From assembly GCA_050742535.1 (NCBI GenBank), contig JBOGIQ010000007.1:1-53323 (forward strand): a stretch of 53,323 nucleotides of DNA, written 5' to 3'. The DNA is from Gp6-AA40 sp050742535. Lineage in GTDB: Bacteria; Acidobacteriota; Vicinamibacteria; Vicinamibacterales; UBA2999. This document shows, piece after piece, positions 1-7,207 of the stretch (positions within the stretch are counted from its first letter, which is position 1; each line of letters opens with the position of its first letter). Made by a program: the position numbers and the translations under genes. Below the pieces are notes generated by a model, which ran no database searches, was not told the origin of the DNA, and worked only from the letters and a program-made list of their open reading frames with translations.

Positions 1-930
1 GTCGGCCTTGATGTCGCCGAGCTGCCGGTCGCGCAGCGACAGGTCCACCGCCAGCCGGTCGACTGGTCCCCGCGCCGCCACCTCGAACGCCGGCTGCGCT
101 TCATACCCCCGCAGCCGCGGGAACAGCCTCGCCAGCTCGTTGAGCGCCAGCTTGTCGGACGAAGCCCTGACGTCGATGACCTGCGACTCGCCTTCGATAT
201 TGCGCACGCTGCCGTTCACACGGAGTGTGCTCTCTTCGGTCCGGATGGCGACGTTGTCGAACGTGATCGCGTTCGGCGTGCGACGGATGACACCGGACAT
301 CCCGTTGATGCCGATGTTCGGTTCGGCGGCGCGCAGCGAGACGCGCTCGATGTCAACGGTGAGTTCGTCTTCGTTGCTTTTGACGCCGACCGTGGCATCC
401 AGCTTCTCGATCCGCGCGGGCACGTCGACGCCGGCGGTTCCGACCGCGCCCTTCTCGACGAACAACGTGCCGTCGCTGATGGCGATTTGGCCGATCTCCA
501 GCGTCCGGCGGTTCTTGGGCTGGTCCGGATCCGGCGTGCGCGCCTTGATCAGATGCGCGAGATTCCACCCCTGCGCGTCCCGCTCGAGATGCAGCACCGG
601 CCGCGTCAGCCGGATCTCGTCGAGCACCACATCGCCGCGGATGAACGTGAACGCGTTGTAGTCCAGGCTGATGTCGTCCACGTCGACGACCTTCTCGCCA
701 TCGACGGTGACGTCCACATCCCCGAGCGCCACGCCAAAAAACAGGTTGCCGTCGAGTTTCCCGATCGACAGCTGACCGTTCACATAGTCGGCCGCCTGCC
801 GCACGATGAAGCCGCGCAGCCACTCCTTGAACCACGTCGTCTGCGTGACGATCACGGCCATCGACGTCGCGCCGACGACCAGCGTCGCCACAAACGCGAT
901 GACTTGAAGGGAACGTCTCGTGAACGACAT
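1..930 (-). CDS. TamB-like translocation/assembly module, N-terminal part (cut by window edge)
   Basis: The reading frame runs open from an ATG at 930 to the window edge, giving 310 codons of a longer protein. It begins with a short basic stretch and one membrane anchor (about residues 9-25, VIAFVATLVVGATSMAVIV). This is followed by AsmA/TamB-type text (WFKEWLRGFIVRQAADYV, then repeated LxxxxVxLDEIRLTRP beta-helix-like segments). TamB proteins span the periplasm and work with a TamA-type Omp85 barrel in outer-membrane biogenesis. The gene starts 16 bases after the stop of the TamA-like gene, so the two form an operon. The family call rests on the N-terminus and the neighbour; the diagnostic C-terminal domain lies outside the window. 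Confidence 0.75.
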   Translation of the reverse strand, partial: MSFTRRSLQVIAFVATLVVGATSMAVIVTQTTWFKEWLRGFIVRQAADYVNGQLSIGKLDGNLFFGVALGDVDVTVDGEKVVDVDDISLDYNAFTFIRGDVVLDEIRLTRPVLHLERDAQGWNLAHLIKARTPDPDQPKNRRTLEIGQIAISDGTLFVEKGAVGTAGVDVPARIEKLDATVGVKSNEDELTVDIERVSLRAAEPNIGINGMSGVIRRTPNAITFDNVAIRTEESTLRVNGSVRNIEGESQVIDVRASSDKLALNELARLFPRLRGYEAQPAFEVAARGPVDRLAVDLSLRDRQLGDIKAD

Positions 931-946
931 CAGGGCACCCGCCGCA

Positions 947-2818
947 TCAGAACGCCTGTCCGACGCTGAAGTGGATGCGGATGCGGCGCTTCTGCGCTTC
1001 GCCGTCGATCAGCAGTCCTTCGATCGGATTGAGCTGGTAGCCGACGTCGAGGCGCGCCGGTCCGATCGGCGTCTGATACCGGAGACCCGGGCCGACGGCG
1101 AAGCGCAGATCGCCGAGGTCGAAGTTCTTCGCCTCGCGCCAGACGTTGCCGAAATCAAAGAACGCGACGGCGCCGAACTTTCCTTTCAGCGGAAAGCGCG
1201 TCTCCGCCGAGCCCTCGAGCATCGACAGTCCACCGATCGGGAACCCCTCGGACAGCGGACTGACGTCGAAGCGCCCCCAGCCGCGAATGCTCGACGATCC
1301 CCCCAGGAAGAAGCGGCGGTAGAACGGCACGTTCGCCTCGTCATTCGCCGTCGGAACGATGGAGCCGATGCGTACGCGGTTCGCGACAGTCACCCGTCGC
1401 CGGAGGGTCAGAAAATGGCGGGCCTCGGCCGACGCGGACCAGAAGTTGTAACTGCCCCACATCAGTCTGCCCGCCTGTTCGAGGTGCCCGGTCAGGACGT
1501 AGCCGCTGGTTGCATTGAGCAGGCTGTCGGTCGTGTTGCGTGAGATGTCGAACGCGACGCCAGACAGCGTGCCTCGTGATCCGCCCGTGGTCGGATCGAG
1601 GCCGAGCGCGATCAAGTCATCGCGAATCGTCGGATCCTCGAGCGCCGCGGCATCGATGGTGCTCTCCTGACGCTCGTTGACGAAACTGATCGTCCAGAAG
1701 CTCTGCTGGTTGGGCTGGTAGCGCAGGATGACGCGACCGCCCAACTGCTTGCTGTCGTAGACCGGCTCCCTGGCCTGCCACGCCTGGCCGTCGAAGTTGA
1801 GAGAGAGACGCGAGGACAGGAAGAATGGCTCGCGGTAATCGACGCGGACGCCGCGGTCGAGCGACGACCATTTTGCTTCCACGCCGGCCTGCTGCGCGCC
1901 GCCGAACACGTTGCGATGGTCCCAGCGGAGGCGCGCGCGCGCCTGTTCCTCCGTGCCGTAGCCGACGCCGGTCGTGACCTTCTGATGCTTGCCTTCCGCG
2001 ACGGTGATTCGGACCGGCACTTCCTCGTTCATCAGCACCGGTTCCTCGAGCGGCTCCACGTTGACGAACTCGAACAGTTCGAGCCCGTAGAGCTTGCGCT
2101 GGGTCTCGCGCAGCTCGCGGCGCGTGAATCGATCCCCGGGCTTGAACGTCAGCTGCCGGCGGATGACGTTCTCGCTCACGCTCGCGAATCCTCTGATATC
2201 GATTTCGCCGAACCGCGCGAGCACGCCCGGTGTCGCCGCGAACGTCAGCCGGCGTAGCCGCGGGCCGGCCTCGGTCTCCTCCACCGTCACTTCGGCATAC
2301 GGATACCCGTCGTCGCGCAGGGCGTTGAGCGCGCGCTCGCGCGCCGCGGTGGTGAGTTGGCGATCGAGGGGACGGCCAGGCTGGAGCGGCAGCGTGTCCT
2401 GCAGTTCGCCTTGCCGATCCGCCGGAAGCACGTCGAATCCACGGATCTCGATCGCGTCGACGCGAATCGGTTCGCCTTCGACGATGTCGACGGTGACGTC
2501 GACCTTGTCCTGCGCCTCGTTGAGCCGGACGTCGAATGAGCGGACGCGCGCGTCCGGGAAACCACGGTCGCGGTAGAAGGCCTCAATCCGTTTGAGATCC
2601 GCTTCGAAAGCGCGCCGATCGAAGTACCGCTTGCGGCTCCATGGGATCCACGATCCTTGCTGTGTCTGCAGCGCGCTGGTCAGCGCGCCCTTGTCGACTT
2701 GTTCGACGCCGTTGAAATGGAGTCCGGAGATCTGGATGTCCCCTTCCTCACGGCATCCCGCGACACAGGTGACACCCACGAGGACCAATAAGAGGAAGGC
2801 AACGCGGTACCCGGTCAT
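947..2818 (-). CDS. TamA/BamA-family outer membrane protein (possibly TamL-like lipoprotein)
   Basis: The product has 623 residues. An N-terminal signal ends in a lipobox-like VAGC (Cys about residue 22), so it may be lipid-modified as TamL proteins are in other phyla. Residues of about 30-330 read as POTRA repeats (GDIQISGLHFNGVEQVDKG; VDVTVDIVEGEPIRVDAIEI; GDRFTRRELRETQRKLY). The rest is a 16-strand Omp85 barrel, with the motif FFLGGSSSIRGWGRFDVSPL near residue 510 and a C-terminal aromatic residue (GQAF). It probably forms the outer-membrane half of a TamA-TamB system with the downstream gene. The upstream 135 bases contain the GGCCTAA-type inverted repeat. The family is secure; TamA versus another Omp85 subtype is inferred from the TamB neighbour. 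Confidence 0.85.
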   Translation of the reverse strand: MTGYRVAFLLLVLVGVTCVAGCREEGDIQISGLHFNGVEQVDKGALTSALQTQQGSWIPWSRKRYFDRRAFEADLKRIEAFYRDRGFPDARVRSFDVRLNEAQDKVDVTVDIVEGEPIRVDAIEIRGFDVLPADRQGELQDTLPLQPGRPLDRQLTTAARERALNALRDDGYPYAEVTVEETEAGPRLRRLTFAATPGVLARFGEIDIRGFASVSENVIRRQLTFKPGDRFTRRELRETQRKLYGLELFEFVNVEPLEEPVLMNEEVPVRITVAEGKHQKVTTGVGYGTEEQARARLRWDHRNVFGGAQQAGVEAKWSSLDRGVRVDYREPFFLSSRLSLNFDGQAWQAREPVYDSKQLGGRVILRYQPNQQSFWTISFVNERQESTIDAAALEDPTIRDDLIALGLDPTTGGSRGTLSGVAFDISRNTTDSLLNATSGYVLTGHLEQAGRLMWGSYNFWSASAEARHFLTLRRRVTVANRVRIGSIVPTANDEANVPFYRRFFLGGSSSIRGWGRFDVSPLSEGFPIGGLSMLEGSAETRFPLKGKFGAVAFFDFGNVWREAKNFDLGDLRFAVGPGLRYQTPIGPARLDVGYQLNPIEGLLIDGEAQKRRIRIHFSVGQAF

Positions 2819-2856
2819 GCCGACCTGTGCAGAAACACACCGCGTGCCAGAGAGGA

Positions 2857-2957
2857 GGCCTAAGGGCCAAGGCCTAAGGCCTAAGAAAAAATCGAAGCGG
2901 TAATCAGGATGAGCTTCGTTCTTCTCTTAGGCCTTGGGCCTTCGGCCTTAGGCCTAT
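2857..2957. repeat. Inverted pair of GGCCTAA-type repeat clusters
   Basis: Positions 2857-2885 carry several copies of a GGCCTAA/GGCCAA unit. Positions 2926-2957 carry the reverse complement form (TTAGGCC, TTGGGCC, TTCGGCC). The two arms could pair around a spacer of about 40 bases. The right arm includes the stop codon of the small membrane gene (TAG in ATAGGCC, minus strand). A third, direct cluster (GGCCTGA units) lies at 3240-3275. All sit in the two short gaps around the small membrane gene. Confidence 0.7.
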
Positions 2958-3157
2958 ACATCCCGTGTAGTGGTCGTAGTCACGGCGCGCGGCGTGGACG
3001 CCACCGCGAGCATGATCCCGAACCCTATGGCGACAATGGCCCCGATCGCGAGCCAGACTCCCGGAATGTCGTCCAGCACGCCTGCCTGCCACAACGCGAG
3101 ACCCGCGCCGACTAGAAGGACGAAATAACCGACGAGGTAGAGTTTCAAGTACTTCAT
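2954..3157 (-). CDS. Small two-helix membrane protein
   Basis: This 67-residue protein starts at the ATG at 3157 (MKYLKLYLVGYFVLLVGAG), where a normal basic-then-hydrophobic N-terminus begins. An upstream in-frame ATG at 3208 lies inside the terminator hairpin of the preceding gene and is unlikely. Two membrane helices are visible (about residues 5-22 and 30-50, VWLAIGAIVAIGFGIMLAVA), followed by a short polar tail rich in threonine (VTTTTTRDV). No family is recognised. Its stop codon falls inside a GGCCTAA-type repeat. It follows the terminator of the OmpA-family gene, so it probably has its own promoter. It could be an envelope stress or respiration accessory protein, but nothing in the sequence shows this. 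Confidence 0.6.
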   Translation of the reverse strand: MKYLKLYLVGYFVLLVGAGLALWQAGVLDDIPGVWLAIGAIVAIGFGIMLAVASTPRAVTTTTTRDV

Positions 3158-3194
3158 GCTTCTGTTACGAAGCACGAACAATGCCTGAACAGCA

Positions 3195-3230
3195 GAAAAA
3201 AGGCCCAAGGAGAAACTCTCCTTGGGCCTT
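3195..3230 (-). terminator. Intrinsic terminator of the OmpA-family gene
   Basis: A perfect 14-bp stem (AAGGCCCAAGGAGA, 3200-3213; its complement at 3217-3230) closes a 3-base loop. On the minus strand it is followed by a run of six T residues (A run at 3196-3201 on the plus strand). It lies 50 bases downstream of the OmpA-family stop codon, so it should end that transcript before the small membrane gene. Confidence 0.9.
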
Positions 3231-3279
3231 GACCAGCTCTGAGGCCTGAGGCCTGAGCCCTGATTCCTGAGGCCTGCCC

Positions 3280-5031
3280 CTACTGCATGATGATCGCGAG
3301 ATGGGCGCGGCGGTTGCGTGCGCGGCCGGCCGCGGTCTCGTTCGTGTCGATCGGACGATCTTCGCCGTAGCTGACCGTCCGCAGACGCGCCGGACTGATT
3401 CCCCGCATCGCCAGGTAGTCGCGCGCCGAGTTGGCGCGGCGCTCACCCAGCGCGAGGTTGTACTGCTGCGTCCCGACGCTGTCGGCATGACCTTCGATGG
3501 TCACGTTGATGCTCGGGTTCGCCTGCAGCTTGGCAATCGCGTCGTCAAGGATCTTGAGCGCGTCCGGCCGCAGGTTGAACCGATCGAAGTCGAAGTGCAC
3601 GTCTTCGAACTCGATCACCGTCCGGCGCTGCACGAGCAGACCCGCCGTCGCCGTGGTCTCGTTCTTCGCGTTGTCGGTCACGGTGACCGTCACGGTAACC
3701 GGACCTTCGTTCTGCGGCGCGGTGAACGTCGTGTTCGGCGCGTCGTTGGGGCTGACGTTACCAGCCGTCGCGGTCCAGCGATAGGTCAGCGGGCCGCCTT
3801 CCGGATCCGTCGCCTGCGCGGCGCACTTCGCCGTCTGGCCCGGTTCCAGCACACTCGGGTCGCACTGAATCCGCGCGGTCGGCGGGCGGTTCGGTGCGGG
3901 TGCCGGTGGTGCCGGCTGCGTCACGGTCACGGTGTTGGTGATCGTGGTCGTTTCCCTGATGCGGCGCACGCGCTGGCGCGGCGGCGTGACACCCGGATGG
4001 AAGCCGACGCGAAGGTCGAGCCCCCACGGGCTGTGCTCGATGTCGTTTCCGGCAACGATGCGCCCCTGCGTGCCCGGGCTGTAGTTGCCACCGGCGTGCA
4101 CGAACCAGCCGCTCTTCGCCTGCCAGACGCCGCCGAACTTGAACGTCGTCCAGTCGTGAATCGGGCTGAGGACCGGCGCGATGCTGTTGTCTTCGGCCAC
4201 GTATGGCGGGTTCAGGACCTCGGTGTTGTCCTTGATGACGAACTCGCCGTTCCACTCGAGCAGCGCCCGGAACTGCGAGCGCGAGGGGAATGTGGCGCCG
4301 AGGCCCCACGAGATGCCATCCGAGACCCTGAAGCCCTCGGGGTCGCCACGCAGGACGCCGCCGACGACACCGGTCAGCTCGGTGGAGCGGGCGAATTCAC
4401 GGCTGCCGACGAGCTCGACGTGACCGTCCCAGTCGTTGGTGCTCGACCAGCTCGCACCGGTCGGGAACTTCACCATGACACGCGGCGCGAGACTCATCGC
4501 GTCGCCGCGCCCCTGCTGCAGGGCGCTCCACTTGCCGCCGACGATGAGCGGACCGCCGAGATTTTTCGACCAGCCGCGCCGCACGTACGGGAATTCCTGC
4601 GACACGCCTCCGAATGTCGGGTCGGCCCCGAACACCGGCTGTACGTCACGGTCCAAGCGGACCATTCGCCACGATCCGAACAACTCGAACCGGTCAGCGA
4701 TGCCGATCGCGCCTGTCACGCCGATCTGATTAACGTCGGTCAACCCCTGCTTGCGGTCGTAATTGGCGCGAAACACGCTGAAGGACCACTTTCCCGCCGG
4801 CATCGTTTCCGCCGTGGGAACGAACCACAGACCCGTGTCGCCGTTGATCGTCGGAAGGGCGGGACGCGGAGTCGTGTCCCCTTCCAGGACAACCTCGTCC
4901 GACGTGACGACCGGGCCTGATGTGGTGGTGGTTGTAGTGCTTTTGCCGCCGCCTTGCTGTGCCTGCGCCGCGGCGGGCGTGGCCGCGAGCGCGCTCACCA
5001 GGAACGCAGTAGACAAAATCCGCACGAACAC
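3280..5031 (-). CDS. OmpA-family outer membrane protein with beta-barrel, PKD-like domain and peptidoglycan-binding C-terminus
   Basis: The protein has 583 residues and starts at GTG 5031, preceded by an AGAGG Shine-Dalgarno site. A signal peptide (about 1-23, ending AAA/QAQ) is followed by a threonine-rich linker. Next comes a barrel-like region (about 60-370; repeated short hydrophobic/aromatic strands such as FELFGSWRMVRLD). A proline-rich hinge leads to a PKD/Ig-like domain (about 385-465; two Cys, DPEGGPLTYRWTA). The last 110 residues are an OmpA C-terminal domain (HFDFDRFNLRPDA; IEGHADSVGTQQYN; LGERRANSARDYL). The barrel should sit in the outer membrane, with the C-terminus binding peptidoglycan. 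It is monocistronic: a perfect intrinsic terminator follows the stop. Confidence 0.9.
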   Translation of the reverse strand: MFVRILSTAFLVSALAATPAAAQAQQGGGKSTTTTTTSGPVVTSDEVVLEGDTTPRPALPTINGDTGLWFVPTAETMPAGKWSFSVFRANYDRKQGLTDVNQIGVTGAIGIADRFELFGSWRMVRLDRDVQPVFGADPTFGGVSQEFPYVRRGWSKNLGGPLIVGGKWSALQQGRGDAMSLAPRVMVKFPTGASWSSTNDWDGHVELVGSREFARSTELTGVVGGVLRGDPEGFRVSDGISWGLGATFPSRSQFRALLEWNGEFVIKDNTEVLNPPYVAEDNSIAPVLSPIHDWTTFKFGGVWQAKSGWFVHAGGNYSPGTQGRIVAGNDIEHSPWGLDLRVGFHPGVTPPRQRVRRIRETTTITNTVTVTQPAPPAPAPNRPPTARIQCDPSVLEPGQTAKCAAQATDPEGGPLTYRWTATAGNVSPNDAPNTTFTAPQNEGPVTVTVTVTDNAKNETTATAGLLVQRRTVIEFEDVHFDFDRFNLRPDALKILDDAIAKLQANPSINVTIEGHADSVGTQQYNLALGERRANSARDYLAMRGISPARLRTVSYGEDRPIDTNETAAGRARNRRAHLAIIMQ

Positions 5032-5077
5032 TAGTGCCTCTCTTTTCCGGCTCGATGTCGAAAAACGGGCCAGTGAC

Positions 5078-5344
5078 TTAGTCTACTCGCCCAGGCTCCA
5101 TTCCGGATGTGGAAACCACGCCTACGGTACTCACATCGGCTGGATTGGCTGGTGGCACCAGTCGTCCCCGACCACCGCGACTGATCTGCCCGCCCTTGCG
5201 CCCTGCAGCACGGGCCTCGTCGGCGGTCCACTCGTGGGCGGTGCCTTTCTCATGCGCAGCGCGTCCACCTTTGCTGGCGATTTCACGCTGCTTCTCCGGC
5301 GACATCGACGCAAAGCCACGGCGCTCTTTTCGAATTCCGTCCAC
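5078..5344 (-). CDS. KGG-repeat stress protein (YciG-like)
   Basis: This 88-residue hydrophilic protein starts at GTG 5344, directly after a strong GAGGAGG Shine-Dalgarno site. Two copies of the KGG motif are visible: SPEKQREIASKGGRAAH (about residues 15-31) and TADEARAAGRKGGQIS (about 40-55). KGG proteins are small, probably DNA- or RNA-binding, stress- or stationary-phase proteins with uncertain mechanism. The tail after residue 58 is low-complexity. The 249 bases between this gene and the divergent yggX contain AT-rich sequence around 5459-5505 and no other gene that I can support. Confidence 0.8.
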   Translation of the reverse strand: MDGIRKERRGFASMSPEKQREIASKGGRAAHEKGTAHEWTADEARAAGRKGGQISRGGRGRLVPPANPADVSTVGVVSTSGMEPGRVD

Positions 5345-5581
5345 AGCACTCCTCCTCGTCTACGCCGTGACCTCACGGCCGGGTTGCTCGTCGTTACCGT
5401 GCATCCACACGGTTTTGCGAGGGCCGAGGCTACAAGCCGTATGCCACCGCAGCATTAAGTGCACGATAAAAAAGAACCGATTTATCAACGATTTACGAGC
5501 GGCCCAGGGAAGGGCGTGGCGGCCGTCTGAAGCATATCGCTACAGATGAGGTTCCAGGTGCGTAGCAATTTCAAACTCGTT

Positions 5582-5587
5582 TAACAT
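5582..5587 (+). promoter_or_regulatory. -10 element of yggX, predicting a leaderless mRNA
   Basis: TAACAT stands 6 nt before the ATG at 5594, so transcription should begin at or next to the start codon. There is no Shine-Dalgarno site in this interval. The hexamer matches the -10 consensus at four of six positions. Confidence 0.45.
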
Positions 5588-5593
5588 GGCGAT

Positions 5594-5920
5594 ATGGCTG
5601 ACGACTGCGCAACTTCTCCCGCCGAAGTCCCCGTAAGCAACAAGAGTGGTCGCACGGTCAAGTGCGTGAAGTTCGGCAAGGAACTTCCCGGCCTCGACGC
5701 TCAGCCCTGGCCGGGCGAGCTCGGGAAGCGCGTCTTCGAGAACGTCTCCGCGCAGGCGTGGAAGATGTGGGAAGAGCACCAGAAGATGATCCTCAACGAG
5801 TACCGCCTGATGCCGTGGCAGAAAGAGGCGCAGCAGCTCGTGGCCAAGCAGATGGAAGATTTTTTCTTCGGGGAAGGCGCGGCGCTGCCTCCAGGTTACG
5901 TGCCCCAACAATCCAAGTAG
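5594..5920 (+). CDS. yggX: YggX-like Fe(II)-trafficking / oxidative damage protection protein
   Basis: The protein has 108 residues, against about 90 in the family; the extra length is an N-terminal extension of some 20 residues. The family signature is clear: the Cys near residue 24 (TVKCVKFGKELPGLD), the block PWPGELGKRVFENVSAQAW, and the helix EHQKMILNEYRLMPWQKEAQQLVAKQM, ending in the GYVPQQ tail. YggX proteins protect iron-sulfur clusters from oxidative damage and may carry iron. The stop codon TAG is the TAG of the GTAG foot of the palindrome at 5917-5938. Confidence 0.9.
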   Translation: MADDCATSPAEVPVSNKSGRTVKCVKFGKELPGLDAQPWPGELGKRVFENVSAQAWKMWEEHQKMILNEYRLMPWQKEAQQLVAKQMEDFFFGEGAALPPGYVPQQSK

Positions 5921-5938
5921 AGTCCGGCTTCAGCCGGA
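5917..5938 (+). repeat. REP-like palindrome (GTAG foot, TTCA loop)
   Basis: A GTAG foot (5917-5920) leads to the stem TCCGGC (5923-5928), loop TTCA and complement GCCGGA. The foot holds the yggX stop. The stem holds the stop (TGA) of the ATP-grasp gene on the other strand, so the element joins two convergent genes. Confidence 0.75.
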
Positions 5939-7207
5939 TTGCACGAGCGGCACTTCCCTTTCGATGAGAAACCGCAGCTGCGCATGTGCCTCGCGCAGTG
6001 CGCGTTCCACCGTCGTTGTATCGCCGCCGTGCGCAAAGATGAACCCGAGATAACTATGCCCCTCCGGCAGCGGCACAAGGAGGGTGTCACTCTTGGCGGT
6101 GATGCGCACGTCGTCCACGTTGGCCACCCGGCGGGCAGCCTCGACACCGTCGACACCTCGAAAAACGCCCCGCTGCGGAATCGGGATCATCATTACCCCC
6201 GACGCGGCCGGCTCGCGCCGGTACGGTCGGACGTCCTCGCCAAGCGCATGGCGCAGCAGTACCTCCTCGAACGATACGCGACCCGCCGGTCCTGGTTCGC
6301 GTTCGAACCTCAATGCCCTCGCACACAGGCCGCCAATCGGGCGAGCGGCCACTTCGAGCACGTAGACGCCTGACGCGTTGACCCGGCACTCGGCGTGAAT
6401 CGGGCCGTGACGCAATCCGAGCGCCCGCGCGGCGCGCGCAACGGCCGACACGATCGCCCCCTGCACCGGCGCCGGCTGCCGTGATGGCGTGAGGTAAATG
6501 CTTTCTTCGAAGAACGGCCCTTCGAGCGGATCGGGCTTGTCGAAAATGGCGAAGGGCTGAAAATCGCCGCGCGTCAACGCGCCCTCGACGGCGAACTCAT
6601 CGCCGGCGACGAACGATTCAATCAGCGCTGCGTCGTGCGCGGCGTCGCGCTCGATGCGGATGTCGGGCGACATCATGAGCGTCCGCAGCCGCCCGAACGC
6701 CTCGATGAACTCCGCGGCATCGTTCACGCGCATGACGCCACGGCTTCCCGAAAGCGCCAGCGGTTTGAGAACCGCCGGGAACGCGGCCCGGCCGGCCAGC
6801 AGCACCGGATCGTCATGCAGCGAGACAGCCTCGAACTCGGGTGTCGGCAGTCCGGCGCTGCGCAACGCCTCGCGCGCCTGCAGTTTGTTGCGGCTGCGCG
6901 TGGCCGCGGCCGCCGGGTTTCCTTCCAGGCCCAGGGCGGCGGTGAGATGCGCGGCCAGAACGGCCGGTCTGTCGCCGACGGCAACGACAGCGTCCGGCCG
7001 CTCGCGCGAGCATGCGGCCACCGCCGCGGCAACCGCGTCGGGCTCACTGCCGAATCTGACCGCGATGGCACGGTCGGACCACGGGTCTTCGAGCTGATCG
7101 CACCGGTCAGTCGCCAGCGTCAGCGTAGCGCCTGCAGCGCGCGCCGCGTCTCCGAACGAACGCACTTGATAGCCGGTCGTCGTGGCGAGAAGGAGTACGC
7201 GCTTCAC
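5930..7207 (-). CDS. ATP-grasp domain protein paired with the CCAEP-tail radical SAM protein
   Basis: The protein has 425 residues from GTG 7207 (VKRVLLLATTTGYQVRSF, a preATP-grasp Rossmann start). Family features include RSRNKLQAREALRSAGLPTPEF (presented as RSRNKLQAREAL plus GLPTPEF), FPAVLKPLALSGSRGVMRV, LIESFVAGDEFAVEGAL and HAECRVNASGVYVLEVAARP (the Mg-binding E/N-type end of the fold). A C-terminal domain of about 100 residues follows. ATP-grasp enzymes join a carboxylate to an amine or thiol through an acyl phosphate. The start codon overlaps the stop of the radical SAM gene (GTGA), so the two are translationally coupled. The substrate is unknown. The final QSG and stop are encoded by a REP-like palindrome. 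Confidence 0.8.
   Translation of the reverse strand: MKRVLLLATTTGYQVRSFGDAARAAGATLTLATDRCDQLEDPWSDRAIAVRFGSEPDAVAAAVAACSRERPDAVVAVGDRPAVLAAHLTAALGLEGNPAAAATRSRNKLQAREALRSAGLPTPEFEAVSLHDDPVLLAGRAAFPAVLKPLALSGSRGVMRVNDAAEFIEAFGRLRTLMMSPDIRIERDAAHDAALIESFVAGDEFAVEGALTRGDFQPFAIFDKPDPLEGPFFEESIYLTPSRQPAPVQGAIVSAVARAARALGLRHGPIHAECRVNASGVYVLEVAARPIGGLCARALRFEREPGPAGRVSFEEVLLRHALGEDVRPYRREPAASGVMMIPIPQRGVFRGVDGVEAARRVANVDDVRITAKSDTLLVPLPEGHSYLGFIFAHGGDTTTVERALREAHAQLRFLIEREVPLVQSG

Noticed and set aside
3301..4920. Long plus-strand open frame of 539 codons
   Set aside because: It is antisense to the OmpA-family gene, is arginine-rich with no recognisable domain, and follows the codon-position GC pattern of the real gene.
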